DNA of 64,000 bases from assembly GCA_016716525.1 (NCBI GenBank), contig JADJWE010000002.1:186001-250000 (forward strand), given 5' to 3'. The stretch's first letter is position 1. Each line of letters begins with the position of its first letter. The position numbers were made by a program, and so were the translations under genes. This stretch comes from Candidatus Flexicrinis affinis (GTDB lineage Bacteria; Chloroflexota; Anaerolineae; Aggregatilineales; Phototrophicaceae). The notes beneath the pieces are model-generated. The model was not told the origin of the DNA. It did no database searches and saw only the letters and a list, made by a program, of their open reading frames with translations. Shown here one piece after another: positions 1-9,283 of this stretch.

Positions 1-2
1 CC

Positions 3-1019
3 TCACAACTGCGCGAATTGGGCCGGCTTGAAGCGCCAGAACCCCCCTCGACCGTATTCGCCTACGCGTTGTCGCTCGACAGCAGCATGCTCGCCGGGTT
101 GAACAACGATTTTCTGCTGGTGTGGGATCTCGTTACCGGGTCGATGCTGATCGCCAATGGCCGGCGCGGTGCCAACGCCGTCATGTTCGACCCCGACCGG
201 ACGACCGTTTACACGCTTTCGCCGGACGGCGTGCTGCGTCCCTACGATGCGCGCACGGGAAGCACTGGCCAGAACCTGATCCTGAACGACGCCTACAACG
301 GCGTCCACGCGTTCGATCCGGTTGGCGGCTGGCTCGCATTCGGGCGTGAGGACGGCTTTGTCGACATTTGGGACTTGCCGCGCCGGGCGCGTGTTCATGT
401 GCTCGACCTCGGCGAAATCCCGCCGACGGCGATGGCCTTCGATCCGAGCAGCTCGCGGCTTGCCGTGGCCGACCGCAGCGGTACGGTCACTATCTGGGAC
501 TACGAAAGCGCCGAACAGATTGGGCGCGAAGAACTCCTTATCAACGTCGTCGAGTTGATCTACGCGCCGACGGGTCGGGCGTTGATCGCCAATACGAGCG
601 ACGGTGTCATCCAGCTCAACCCGGCGATCGGCGAGCCAATCCGCCAGCTCACGACGGGGGCATACGCCGGCGTGCTCACGTTCCTGCCCGGCAGCGGCTA
701 CCTGCTGACCGGCGGCGAGACCGGCGACATCAACATCTGGGACACCGCGGCGCAGCAGCTACGGTCGGTGCTGCCCGGCACAACCGGCGATCGGCCCAGC
801 GCGGCCATCTCACCCGAGGGCGACATGGTGCTGGCGACGACCCGCGGCGGCAGCCCGTCATTGTGGAACGTCAGCGGGATCGCGCAAGGCACGGTGCTGC
901 GCGGCAGCCTCAACCTGCCGCCGTTGGATACGCTGCGTGCGGTGTGGACGCCCGATTCTCTGCAAGTCTTGGTGTTTGAAGCGTTAGGGCCGGTGCGCGT
1001 CTTCGGGGTGTCGCGCTAG
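3..1019 (+). CDS. WD40-repeat beta-propeller protein, 5'-truncated by the window edge
   Basis: The frame is open to the first base of the window, so this is the C-terminal part of a longer protein; the TTG at 18 is probably internal. About 330 residues contain repeated units ending in WD-like dipeptides (LVWDL, DIWDL, TIWDY, NIWDT, SLWNV) about 40 residues apart, the pattern of a seven-bladed WD40 propeller. Such propellers are protein-interaction platforms with no enzymatic role of their own. Any N-terminal domain (kinase, receptor or membrane anchor) lies outside the window. The stop codon overlaps by 4 bases the 3' end of the convergent deformylase gene. The partner is unknown. Confidence 0.85.
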   Translation, partial: SQLRELGRLEAPEPPSTVFAYALSLDSSMLAGLNNDFLLVWDLVTGSMLIANGRRGANAVMFDPDRTTVYTLSPDGVLRPYDARTGSTGQNLILNDAYNGVHAFDPVGGWLAFGREDGFVDIWDLPRRARVHVLDLGEIPPTAMAFDPSSSRLAVADRSGTVTIWDYESAEQIGREELLINVVELIYAPTGRALIANTSDGVIQLNPAIGEPIRQLTTGAYAGVLTFLPGSGYLLTGGETGDINIWDTAAQQLRSVLPGTTGDRPSAAISPEGDMVLATTRGGSPSLWNVSGIAQGTVLRGSLNLPPLDTLRAVWTPDSLQVLVFEALGPVRVFGVSR

Positions 1020-1579
1020 GACGCCTGACTCTCGGCGGCTTCCGCCCCGCCTTCTTCGCTCGTTTCCGCATCGGCCGGCTTGCGGCGGGTATCCCACACC
1101 TCTTCGGCGATGTCGATAAACAGCTGCCCGTCGAGATGATCGATCTCGTGCTGGAACACCCGCGCTAGCCAGTCTTTCGCCTTGATGCGTATTGGCTTGC
1201 CATGCCGGTCCTCGCCGGTGATGACAACCTGCTCATGGCGGAATACAGTGCCGGCATAGCCTGGGATCGACAGGCACGCCTCGACGCCGTCAACCAGCGT
1301 GCGGCTGGCCTTGATGATCTTGGGGTTGACAAGGACGTACAGCTTGCCCGCTTCGTCACCGAATTCCTTGCGGCTCTCCTCGTCATCGGTCAGGCGCACG
1401 ACGATCAGCCGCTGGCTGACGTTGACTTGCGGTGCAGCAAGGCCGACACCGGGAGCGGCAATCATCGTCTCGACCATGTCGTCCACGAGCTTCTGGAAGT
1501 CCGGACCGAACGACGTCACCCGAACGGCCTTCTTGCGAAGGACGGGATCGTCGATTTTGATGATTGGAAGTAGTGCCAT
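1016..1579 (-). CDS. def: Peptide deformylase
   Basis: Removes the formyl group from the N-terminal Met of nascent proteins, using a metal (usually Fe2+). The 187-residue protein has all three family motifs: GVGLAAPQ at residues 44-51, EACLS at 100-104 (Cys102 is a metal ligand; the usual G of EGCLS is A here) and HEIDH at 144-148 (His144 and His148 bind metal, Glu145 is the general base). Length is normal for the family, with an acidic low-complexity C-terminal tail after about residue 165. ATG start. It is a single gene, not next to fmt here, and converges on the WD40 gene with a 4-base overlap. Confidence 0.96.
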   Translation of the reverse strand: MALLPIIKIDDPVLRKKAVRVTSFGPDFQKLVDDMVETMIAAPGVGLAAPQVNVSQRLIVVRLTDDEESRKEFGDEAGKLYVLVNPKIIKASRTLVDGVEACLSIPGYAGTVFRHEQVVITGEDRHGKPIRIKAKDWLARVFQHEIDHLDGQLFIDIAEEVWDTRRKPADAETSEEGGAEAAESQAS

Positions 1580-1635
1580 AGCGCGTCACTCCGTGGGGCG
1601 TCGACCTGTTATTGTACCTGAAGACGGTAGGACGC

Positions 1636-2532
1636 TCAAAACCGAAGGAGCTGCACGAGTTCGAATCCGCCCGCGTTATACAACGCGCAGACCCGGTGCC
1701 ACATCACCCGAAGCAGCACCTCACGTGTGACAAACAACGTGACGCACACAGTCAACACGCGCAGCCCGTCATGCAGCCCTGCGCTTAACACCAACATCGC
1801 TGCGGCTGCGGCCAGCATCGCCCCCTGAATCGCAGTGTAGATTCCGGCCGCTGCGCCGGCCGCCTCGCCCGGTCGAGTCGACCCGTATCCGACACTGATC
1901 CCGATCAGCACGCCCATCAACGGAGACTGCACGTTGTCGAGCCACAACCACAGCCCCACCGAACCGAACAGCACGGCCACGCCCACGGCGGTATCGACCG
2001 CCGCTTGCGTGTCCCCCTCGTCCGCGGAGCCCGGATCGCCGACGAGCATCAACGCCGTGCCAAGAAGAAACACCACTACGATCGCCATCGCGCCGAAACC
2101 GATGATTCCTTGCGCGTTGTGTATGTAGCGGGTCGCGAATTGCCCGTATTTCGACTCTCGAAAAGCGCGCATCGCCAACAGCCACACGGCACCCAACATG
2201 CCAGCAGGGGCCAGCCCAATCGACGACAGCCGGTGCTGATGCCGCTCATACGCGACATATCGCGCGCTCATGGCTGCCGCAACCGCTCCGCGCAGTGTGC
2301 CGCCGACTGCGATCGCCACCAGCGCGACGCTGAATCCGACCAGCCACAGCACGGGCAGCATCATCAACGCAAACCCGATGGCGGCGGCAGTCAGCCAGCG
2401 GGCGCGCTCACTGTCCGGCGTCGGCGGCCCCTTGAGCCGAAGCAGTGGATGCTCGGGAAAGCGCCCCCAATACGCCCACCACAGCCGAAACGTCGTCAGC
2501 CAGCCAAAGGTCCGGCCGAAGAATGCGATCAT
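1636..2532 (-). CDS. Polytopic membrane protein, paralogue of its upstream neighbour
   Basis: Unrecognised 298-residue integral membrane protein with about six to seven hydrophobic segments. It shares a plan with the next gene upstream (2529-3440): a short N-terminal segment containing HPLLRL or HPFLWYPLRYTRP, a central block ending in GAVW before a basic loop (residues about 110-125), and a C-terminal TRE-(V/L)-LLR-type helix end. Its ATG overlaps the neighbour's stop by 4 bases, so the two are probably translationally coupled. It resembles permease-like components that work with a second hydrophobic subunit, but no ATPase gene is adjacent and no function can be assigned. It is the last gene of a three-gene cluster. 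Confidence 0.72.
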   Translation of the reverse strand: MIAFFGRTFGWLTTFRLWWAYWGRFPEHPLLRLKGPPTPDSERARWLTAAAIGFALMMLPVLWLVGFSVALVAIAVGGTLRGAVAAAMSARYVAYERHQHRLSSIGLAPAGMLGAVWLLAMRAFRESKYGQFATRYIHNAQGIIGFGAMAIVVVFLLGTALMLVGDPGSADEGDTQAAVDTAVGVAVLFGSVGLWLWLDNVQSPLMGVLIGISVGYGSTRPGEAAGAAAGIYTAIQGAMLAAAAAMLVLSAGLHDGLRVLTVCVTLFVTREVLLRVMWHRVCALYNAGGFELVQLLRF

Positions 2533-3440
2533 AAGCTTCTGCGGTAAATTGTCACGACCTCACGCACCGACGAATTCATGTGTCGGGCGAACATCACGCA
2601 CAATCCCCGTAGCGAGAGTTCGCGCGCGGCAATAAAGGCGATCACGAACACCACCGTGCTCGACCAGTCCGACATCAGCCCGACGGCAGACAGGACCATG
2701 GTGAGCGCGGCGTGCAGGATAAGCGCCAGCGCGTAATGCGCCACCTGCACGGAGATCAATACGACAGGTGACAGCAATGCAAAGTCGGCTGCTGCCGCCC
2801 CGAGCGTCGGAATCATCATGCCAACGATCGACCCCGCCACCAACGCTCCTATGTAGTCTAGCATCATGATCGCAAACACCGCGAAACCATTTAGGAGCAT
2901 CGCAGGCTGATACAGTAAGCGACCGACATCGGAGAATCGGAATGCGTCACCTCCGCAAGCGGTCAGGATAACCAGCCCGCCGAATGCGGACACGGCAAAC
3001 AACCACATCGCGTGCAGCCATGCCGCCGCTTGATGCAGCCCCGAGAGCAGCGAATCGCTGCGAACGTAGCGCGTCATCACAGCCCAGACAGCGCCGATGG
3101 ACCCGGACGTCGTCACGCCCATCAGGTCGAGCAGGCCGTGGCGGCGTGCATCCTGCACCGCCCTGCTCACCCCGCGCGCGATGACGACTCCGGCATACGT
3201 GTCGAGGATCAGCACAAGCGACAGCGGTGCGATCCCGTACGCCATCCACAGCACAAGGGCCGCAAACGTCGCGAACATCAACATGACGGTCGGGGTGAAC
3301 TCCACCCAGAATGCCCGCTTCACTGCCGGCCGCGTGTACCGCAGCGGATACCACAAGAACGGGTGGCGCGGCAGCGCATTGTTGACCCCATGCCACAGCT
3401 CGCGCGTGATAAGGTTCATTGTTAGGGGCGTGTTCCCCAC
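2529..3440 (-). CDS. Polytopic membrane protein, paralogue of its downstream neighbour
   Basis: A 303-residue integral membrane protein of unknown function, divergently paralogous to the 1636-2532 product: the loop around LLDLMGVTTSGSIGAVW aligns with HRLSSIGLAPAGMLGAVW, and both end in a TRE or ARE motif with LRxL. Hydrophobic segments lie near residues 48-95, 140-160, 185-230 and 235-275. The gene overlaps the upstream propeller gene by 19 bases and the downstream paralogue by 4, so the three form one transcription unit. A two-subunit membrane complex assisted by a propeller protein is a reasonable inference, not shown. Confidence 0.72.
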   Translation of the reverse strand: MGNTPLTMNLITRELWHGVNNALPRHPFLWYPLRYTRPAVKRAFWVEFTPTVMLMFATFAALVLWMAYGIAPLSLVLILDTYAGVVIARGVSRAVQDARRHGLLDLMGVTTSGSIGAVWAVMTRYVRSDSLLSGLHQAAAWLHAMWLFAVSAFGGLVILTACGGDAFRFSDVGRLLYQPAMLLNGFAVFAIMMLDYIGALVAGSIVGMMIPTLGAAAADFALLSPVVLISVQVAHYALALILHAALTMVLSAVGLMSDWSSTVVFVIAFIAARELSLRGLCVMFARHMNSSVREVVTIYRRSL

Positions 3441-4528
3441 GCGAGCACGTTGGGCCGGCCCAGCAAGTTACTCATGCCGGCCGTCAACTCCGTGAAGACT
3501 CCGGTATCGACGTCGAGTGCCAGCAGCAGCGACCCGCGTGTGTCGTCCGGCGGGTTGCCGGCAAAGGCGACATGTGTACCGTCAGGGGACCAGACGAGGC
3601 GCGGCGGTTCCGGTGTGTGGTCCTCGATCGTGACGCCGCAGTAGCTTCGCGTTTCGCCCGACAGCGTGTCAAATACGTACAGCGAGGCCGGCGCGACGTC
3701 GATCTCCGGATCGAGGCCCGTGAGCGGGCTACCCCAAAACGCCACAAACCGCGAATCCGGCGACCAGCTCACCCCGCCCGTACCGACTCCGCCCAGTCGC
3801 AGCGGGCCGAACTCGGCCGTCAAATCGGTGACCGTGTTCGCCTCGCGCGTGTCCGGGCTGGCGATCACAAGCTCTGCCCCGTCGGCAGCGTCTTCCGCGA
3901 CCGGGACAACCGCGGCCAGCAGCGTACCATCCGGCGACCACGCCGCCGCGTTTGCGTATCGTGCCTCAGGGCCGACCTCAACGCGCGGGCTGTCCGGCGC
4001 GCGGCGCGTGACTAGATTGACGAGCTGGCGCATAAACCGGCCGTCGCGATAATCCAGCGCCAGCGCCCAGAACCCGCCGGGCTGTACGCTGATCACGCCA
4101 CGGTTGTCCAGCTCGACCAGCCCGCTCGTTCCTTGCAGATAGAGCCGCTGCCCGGCAGTGTAGATCAGCAGCGAGTCCTCCGACCAGTACTGCACGTCAT
4201 TGGCGGTGTCCTCATACAACGTGTCGCGCAGCACGCCGTCGAGCGTCATGCGGCGGTACAGTTCCTCTTCGCCATCCAAGTACGTTACCGTGCGCGCGTC
4301 CGGGGAAATCCGGCAGTTGGTGCCGCAGATACGCGTGTTTTCGAGCGGATAACGGCTGCGGCCCTCGATATCGACGACCCACAGGCCGCTGCGGTCGAAG
4401 GCGGTGAGGATCAGCCCGCCGGGTTCGAACACGCGCTCGCGCATCACGCGCGGCTGGGCCGGGCAATAAGCGGTGGTGGTCGCATTTGGGTGTTGTTCTT
4501 CTGTTGTTGATTTAGGGGCTTTGAACAC
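3422..4528 (-). CDS. TolB/WD40-like beta-propeller protein
   Basis: A 368-residue protein with several PD40-type blades, recognised from ISPDARTVTYLDG, WSPDGTLLAAV, WSPDSRFVAFWG and WSPDGTHVAFAG, as in TolB and periplasmic sensor propellers. The start used is GTG at 4528. The frame stays open about 20 codons further upstream without an ATG, and no signal peptide is visible, so the N terminus is uncertain and may be truncated. First gene of the cluster with the two membrane proteins (19-base overlap). Likely a protein-binding domain; partner unknown. Confidence 0.72.
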   Translation of the reverse strand: MFKAPKSTTEEQHPNATTTAYCPAQPRVMRERVFEPGGLILTAFDRSGLWVVDIEGRSRYPLENTRICGTNCRISPDARTVTYLDGEEELYRRMTLDGVLRDTLYEDTANDVQYWSEDSLLIYTAGQRLYLQGTSGLVELDNRGVISVQPGGFWALALDYRDGRFMRQLVNLVTRRAPDSPRVEVGPEARYANAAAWSPDGTLLAAVVPVAEDAADGAELVIASPDTREANTVTDLTAEFGPLRLGGVGTGGVSWSPDSRFVAFWGSPLTGLDPEIDVAPASLYVFDTLSGETRSYCGVTIEDHTPEPPRLVWSPDGTHVAFAGNPPDDTRGSLLLALDVDTGVFTELTAGMSNLLGRPNVLAWGTRP

Positions 4529-4826
4529 GCCGTTCGGAAATGTACGAATTGGCTTTTCCTCACAGGTCGGCTGGTCTGACGCTGGTCAATGGAAGGGGCT
4601 TTCGGACAGTTTAGTGTTACTTTGCGGTTATAAACTAGCTCACCTCAGGGGGCGGGCGTGCGCGGTCATCGGCACGAGAACCGCGTACAAGAAGAACGCG
4701 ACGATTAGTAGAAAGAAAAAATCAGATTCATCTTTCCCGGCGACATTCGGTATAAGGTGATGGCGCTCCGTTTCGCCCACTAACGTACGAGACATGCGAC
4801 GGGTGCACGAAGCGCACAAGTCAGGA
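4529..4826. other. Intergenic region, about 300 bp
   Basis: This gap lies between two minus-strand genes. Part of it (about 4610-4650 and 4680-4760) is more AT-rich than its surroundings. It must hold the promoter of the propeller/membrane-protein cluster, but I see no convincing -35/-10 pair. I see no conserved small ORF, RNA gene or clear terminator. Confidence 0.4.
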
Positions 4827-5714
4827 CTAGCGGAGCCGGTCGTTTAGGCGATACCCCACGCCGCGGACGTTTACAATCAGTTCCGGGTTCTGCCCGGCCT
4901 GCTTGAGTTTGCGTCGCAAATTGCTGATGTGCGGGCGAATCACCTCGCGCGCCTCGGTCTCGTCAACGGCATAGCTGCGCACCTCGCGCACCAGTTCGTG
5001 GCAGGGCACGACGCGACCGCTGTGCGCCCCGAGATAAAGCAGCAGGTCGAACTCAGTCGGGGTCAGGTCGATTTGCTGATCGTCGGCGCTGATCTGATAG
5101 CGGCCGGGATAAACCGTCAGCGGGCCGAGCTGCATGACACTGCCGACCTCAGGCTCGTCCCAGCGTTTGGCGTACCCAGCGGAGGTCGCGACCGTGCCCA
5201 TCGGCGCGCCCGCCGCCGGTATGCCGGGGACAGCGGGGCCTGCCGGCACGGTGTCGATCTGGTCGAGTTCGAAAACATCGCTGCGGATAGACTCGAGGAG
5301 CATGCGCCGGCGCCGCATGTTGCGCGACCGTTCGACCCCGCGTGCGATCGCTGCACGCAAATCGTTCATCGAGCCCGGCTTAATGAAGTAGTCGTGTGCG
5401 CCGAGGCGCAGCGCTTCGACCGCCGACGGCAGGCTGGCATACCCGGTCATCAGGATGACCACGGCTTCCGGAGACTCGGTCTTTATGTGCCGCAGCAGTT
5501 CGACACCATCCATGCCCGGCATCTTGATGTCGGTCAGCACGACGTCAAACTCGTTGGCGGTCAGGTGTTCGAGGGCTTCCGGCCCGCTGGCCGCCTCGGT
5601 GACGGCGTAACCGACGCGCTCCAGGTTTTTGCTGATGGAATAACGGTTCGGGCCTTCGTCGTCGACCACCAAGATGTGTGCCGACGTGGCCGGTGCCTGT
5701 GAAAGCGCGTGCAT
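4827..5714 (-). CDS. Response regulator, receiver plus OmpR-type winged helix
   Basis: DNA-binding two-component regulator of 295 residues. The receiver domain spans about 12-130, with the acidic pair Asp18-Asp19, phospho-acceptor Asp62 in LTDIKMPGMDG, Thr90 in LMTGYAS and Lys112 in FIKPG. A linker rich in Ala/Gly/Pro (about 150-185) leads to an OmpR/PhoB-type winged helix (about 190-293) with LTPTEFDLLLYL, the recognition-helix region ISNLRRKLKQ and the wing VRGVGYRL. The linker is longer than usual for OmpR proteins and the receiver resembles NtrC/FixJ types. ATG start with GGAG just upstream. A TTGACA hexamer lies at 5760-5755 on the same strand, but no good -10 follows. No cognate kinase is adjacent. 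Confidence 0.9.
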   Translation of the reverse strand: MHALSQAPATSAHILVVDDEGPNRYSISKNLERVGYAVTEAASGPEALEHLTANEFDVVLTDIKMPGMDGVELLRHIKTESPEAVVILMTGYASLPSAVEALRLGAHDYFIKPGSMNDLRAAIARGVERSRNMRRRRMLLESIRSDVFELDQIDTVPAGPAVPGIPAAGAPMGTVATSAGYAKRWDEPEVGSVMQLGPLTVYPGRYQISADDQQIDLTPTEFDLLLYLGAHSGRVVPCHELVREVRSYAVDETEAREVIRPHISNLRRKLKQAGQNPELIVNVRGVGYRLNDRLR

Positions 5715-5790
5715 AAACTCTCCGTAAAGAACTAGTGCGGGGAAGCTTACGGTATGTCAAGGATAGCGCAATGGTGCCTCGTCTGCAATT

Positions 5791-7197
5791 CTACGGTCCG
5801 ATGCTCGAGTGCGGCGCAACAAACACCCATGACGGACGGTTCGCCCGCGCCTCGGTCCGTTCAAACGCGAAGACTTCCCATGACGTGCCATCCCACACTG
5901 CGGCGATCTGCCCGTCCACTTCGATGATCGGCACGTGATCGCGGAGCATTCGCGCTGCTTTCACGTTGATCAACCAATCCTTGAGCTTCTGGTGTCCGCC
6001 GCCAAGCAGCGCGACGCGGTCTCCCGCATGACGTGTACGCAGGGAAACGTCGCCGCCCCCGACCTCGAGCGCGAACGCAGGGGCGTCGGGCCCGGCGTCG
6101 ACGTCTGCGCGAAACGGCCTCCACCCAAACGGCACGTCGAGCGCCGCCTCGAGCGGCGCAGCGAACGCGGCAGGCAGCCAATATCCATCATAGGGTGGCG
6201 ACCACGCACTGGCCGTCTGATACAGCGCGGCGTATTCGCCGTCAAGCTCGACTTGCATCCCGCCCGGCACGTGCACCACTCCGCCCTCCGGCTGGTTCAG
6301 CAAGTCGAGCACACTGGCCGTATGCTCGAAAGATGGTTCGCACTCAGGGGCGAGCCGCTGCAGCAGGCACAATAGGGCACGGCGCTGCATCGCCCGGTCA
6401 AGTTGGGCGATCGCGGCGCGCCGCACCCAAACCCGATCGCCGTAGCGAACCGCATGCGTATCGGCCCATGCGTCAACCCACGACGTTAGAAAGGCGTCGT
6501 CTTCGGCGGCCAACAAGGCGAGCCGCGCCACCGACGCCACTACCGCGGGATTCGCCGATTCCAAGAGGGGTACGACGGTCTGACGAATCCAATTGCGCCG
6601 ATAGCTCGGATCGCTGTTGGTCGGGTCTTCTCGGAACGCGATCTCGTTGGCCCGGCAGTACGACTCAAGCTCGCGCTTGCGGAGGGCCAACAGCGGCCGC
6701 AGCAGGGGCAGAGATGGATGCCCCGGCACGGTCGATTCGGCACGCATACCGCCTAGTCCGCGCGTACCTGCGCCGCGAATGACGTTCATCAGTACGGTTT
6801 CGGCTTGATCGTCGGCGTGGTGCGCGGTGGCCACCCAGTCGGCGTGGATGTCTGAGGCGCACTCCGCCAGAAAGGCATAGCGCGCATCGCGGGCGCGCTC
6901 CTCGACACCTGCCGCATCCGAGTCGACACGCCCGCGCCCGACCGCGCAGGACACGCCCCAGCGACCCGCCGTCTGCGCCGTGAAGACGGCATCGTCAAAG
7001 CTGGCCTCGCCGCGCAGGCCGTGATCGAACGTGGCCGCCGCAATGCGAATGCCCAGCGCCGGCGCGACCTGAATCGCGGCGTGCAGCAGCGCCAGCGAGT
7101 CCGCCCCGCCTGAGACTGCGACGAGTCCTGTTGTGTTGCGCCGGCCAATCAGGGCCGAACGGAGTGCTGGGAGTAGGGATACCGCCGATTCGCTCAT
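5791..7197 (-). CDS. tilS: tRNA(Ile)-lysidine synthase
   Basis: Converts C34 of the CAU anticodon of tRNA-Ile2 to lysidine using ATP and lysine, so that AUA is read as Ile. The N-terminal N-type ATP pyrophosphatase domain carries the PP-loop SGGADS at about residues 29-34, followed by typical TilS signatures: AATFDHGLR, ATAHHADDQAET and IRGAGTRGLGGM. The middle region has the helical substrate-binding domain, and the C-terminal domain (about 370-455) ends with the conserved HAGDR and KLKDWLINVKAARMLRD segments. At 468 residues it is a full-length TilS. ATG start at 7197. It is divergent from mreB, with about 115 bases between the two starts. Confidence 0.95.
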   Translation of the reverse strand: MSESAVSLLPALRSALIGRRNTTGLVAVSGGADSLALLHAAIQVAPALGIRIAAATFDHGLRGEASFDDAVFTAQTAGRWGVSCAVGRGRVDSDAAGVEERARDARYAFLAECASDIHADWVATAHHADDQAETVLMNVIRGAGTRGLGGMRAESTVPGHPSLPLLRPLLALRKRELESYCRANEIAFREDPTNSDPSYRRNWIRQTVVPLLESANPAVVASVARLALLAAEDDAFLTSWVDAWADTHAVRYGDRVWVRRAAIAQLDRAMQRRALLCLLQRLAPECEPSFEHTASVLDLLNQPEGGVVHVPGGMQVELDGEYAALYQTASAWSPPYDGYWLPAAFAAPLEAALDVPFGWRPFRADVDAGPDAPAFALEVGGGDVSLRTRHAGDRVALLGGGHQKLKDWLINVKAARMLRDHVPIIEVDGQIAAVWDGTSWEVFAFERTEARANRPSWVFVAPHSSIGP

Positions 7198-7273
7198 GCG
7201 TTTTGCACTAGCCCGTGATAGATCGTCCGATTATAGTTGCGTGCTGCTGCATTTCGAGGACATCCGTGCCGTA

Positions 7274-7282
7274 TGCTATAAT
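7274..7282 (+). promoter_or_regulatory. Extended -10 promoter of mreB
   Basis: TGC followed by TATAAT (7277-7282) matches the extended -10 consensus TGnTATAAT. No good -35 lies at the right spacing, which is common for extended -10 promoters. Transcription would start near 7289, leaving a leader of about 23 bases before the GTG start of mreB; AGGGGG at 7302-7306 serves as ribosome binding site. Confidence 0.65.
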
Positions 7283-7311
7283 TCGCGACGCGCGTCCGGC
7301 CAGGGGGCCTT

Positions 7312-8373
7312 GTGTTAAGTCCACTCGATTATATCTTCGGGTTGTTCTCACTCGACCTCGGTATTGACCTTGGTACGGCCAATACTCTGGTTGCTGTGCG
7401 CGGCAAGGGCATCGTGATCAACGAACCGTCGTTCGTTGCCATTGACAAGAAGTCCAGCCAGCCGCTTGAGGTTGGCGCTCGCGCCAAAGAGATGTGGAGC
7501 AAGAACCCGCGTAACATCCTGATCGTACGCCCCCTTCGCGACGGTGTCATCAGCGAGTTCGAAGTCACCGAATCGATGCTCGACCACCTGATTCGCAAGG
7601 CGCACGAGCAGTCGTGGGTGCCGATCCCGCGCCCGCGTGTCGTCATTGGCATTCCCAGCGGCGTCACCGAGGTCGAGAAGCGGGCCGTTTACGACGCGGC
7701 GATCAACAGCGGCGCGCGCGAAGCCTTCCTGATCGAAGAACCGGTAGCGGCTGCGGTCGGCGCCGGCCTTCCCGTTCAGGAAACCCGTGGCAGTATGATG
7801 ATCGACATCGGCGGTGGCACGACCGAGGTCGCGGTATTCTCGCTCGGCGGCGTCGTCATCAGCCGCAGCATCCGCGTCGCTGGCGACGAGATGGATGAAG
7901 ACGTCGTCCAGTATATGCGCACCAAGCATAATCTGCTGATCGGCGAGCCATCTGCAGAGCGTGTTAAGATCGAGATCGGCTCGGCATACCCGCTGCCGAC
8001 CGAGCGTGTTTATCCGGTCAAGGGCCGCAATCTGGTCACCGGCCTGCCGGCAACGGTCGAGGTCAGTTCGGTCGAAATCCGCGAGGCGCTGTCCGGCTCG
8101 GTGAACATCATCATCGACACGGTGAAAGACGCACTGGACGACACCCCGCCGGAGCTGATCGCCGACCTGATCGAGTCGGGCATCTGCATGAGCGGCGGTG
8201 GCAGCCAGCTCAAAGGATTGTCGGCGCGCCTGCAGGACGAACTGGGTATTCGCGTGTACGTGGCCGACGACCCGATGACGTGCGTAGCGCGCGGCGCGGC
8301 GCGCGTGCTGGAAGACTACAACAATCTGCGCCGACTTCTGGTCAGCTCGAGCCGTGGCAGCACGCAGCACTAG
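7312..8373 (+). CDS. mreB: Rod-shape-determining protein MreB
   Basis: Actin-like ATPase that forms membrane-associated filaments and positions the elongasome. The 353 residues show the actin-fold signatures in order: phosphate-1 loop LGIDLGTANTLV (about 15-26), IGIPSGVTEVEKRAV, phosphate-2 loop MIDIGGGTTEVAV and the adenosine-binding region MSGGGSQLKGL. Length is close to the usual 330-350. The N terminus MLSPLDYIFGLFS is hydrophobic and probably contributes to membrane binding. The GTG start at 7312 is set by a purine-rich RBS 5 bases upstream. First gene of mreB-mreC-mreD-mrdA. Confidence 0.97.
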   Translation: MLSPLDYIFGLFSLDLGIDLGTANTLVAVRGKGIVINEPSFVAIDKKSSQPLEVGARAKEMWSKNPRNILIVRPLRDGVISEFEVTESMLDHLIRKAHEQSWVPIPRPRVVIGIPSGVTEVEKRAVYDAAINSGAREAFLIEEPVAAAVGAGLPVQETRGSMMIDIGGGTTEVAVFSLGGVVISRSIRVAGDEMDEDVVQYMRTKHNLLIGEPSAERVKIEIGSAYPLPTERVYPVKGRNLVTGLPATVEVSSVEIREALSGSVNIIIDTVKDALDDTPPELIADLIESGICMSGGGSQLKGLSARLQDELGIRVYVADDPMTCVARGAARVLEDYNNLRRLLVSSSRGSTQH

Positions 8374-8424
8374 CAGTCCCCGGCGCGGCCTGCCCGTCCC
8401 GACTGACATGACGGAACCCTGCCC

Positions 8425-9279
8425 ATGAGGCGCCGCACCAGCAGCATCCGGCTACCCGCCCTCACCCTTCTGATCATCATCTGCGTGGCGCTCATCGTGG
8501 TCAGCGGCGGCGGTGGACTCGACGCGATTCGCGGTGTGATCGCCGCGCCGTTTGAGTTCCTCAGCGGGCTGATCAGCCGCGGCAACAGCACCGTTGACGA
8601 CATCAGCGACCTGCGGCGCACGTACGACGAACTCACGCAGTACGTGGCCGACCTCGAAACCACACTCGCACAGCTCACCGCGGAGGTTGTCGCACTGCGC
8701 GAAATCGGCGCCGACTATCAGCGGCTTGCCGACCTCGTCAATTACGTTTCGCAGGTACAGGATCAGGAGGTCGTCGCGGCAGACGTGATCGCGCGCGATA
8801 CGGTTAGCGCGCTGCGCACCGTCTCGATCAACCGTGGGGCGCGAGATGGCGTGCGCGTCGGCAGCCCGGTCGTCACCGGACAGGGCTTGGTTGGGCGCGT
8901 CGTCGCCGTAAGCGCCAACGCCGCCCGCGTGCAGCTCATCAACTCGGAGTTCAGCGCGATCAGCGCGCGCCTCGAAACCAGCCGTGTCGAAGGCAGCGTG
9001 ATCGGCCAAGCGTCGGGCAACTTGCGCATGACACTGCTGCCGCAAGGCGCCAACGTGCAGGTGGGTGACCTCGTGCGCACCAGCGGCCTCGGCGGCAACC
9101 TGCCACCGGACATCGTGATCGGTCAGGTGACCAGCACGCGGCAGTTCGAGTCGGACATCGAACAGACCGCCGAGGTGCGCAGCTTCATCGACTTCGACCG
9201 GCTTGAAATTGTGCTGGTCGTGACCAGCTTCGAGCCGATCGACCTGTCGATTTTCGAGCCCACACCGGTCGCGCCGTGA
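8425..9279 (+). CDS. mreC: Rod-shape-determining protein MreC
   Basis: Bitopic membrane protein that links MreB, MreD and the PBP2/RodA synthase. It has 284 residues. An N-terminal transmembrane helix lies at about 10-30 (LTLLIIICVALIVVSGGG), followed by a coiled-coil region at about 60-110 (DLRRTYDELTQYVADLETTL). The C-terminal MreC beta domains carry the typical INRGARDGVRVGSPVVTGQGLVG-like signature and a GDLVRTSGLGG motif. Its place directly after mreB, 51 bases away, and 4 bases before mreD supports the call. The last residues are acidic and Pro-rich. Confidence 0.95.
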   Translation: MRRRTSSIRLPALTLLIIICVALIVVSGGGGLDAIRGVIAAPFEFLSGLISRGNSTVDDISDLRRTYDELTQYVADLETTLAQLTAEVVALREIGADYQRLADLVNYVSQVQDQEVVAADVIARDTVSALRTVSINRGARDGVRVGSPVVTGQGLVGRVVAVSANAARVQLINSEFSAISARLETSRVEGSVIGQASGNLRMTLLPQGANVQVGDLVRTSGLGGNLPPDIVIGQVTSTRQFESDIEQTAEVRSFIDFDRLEIVLVVTSFEPIDLSIFEPTPVAP

Positions 9280-9283
9280 GGCC

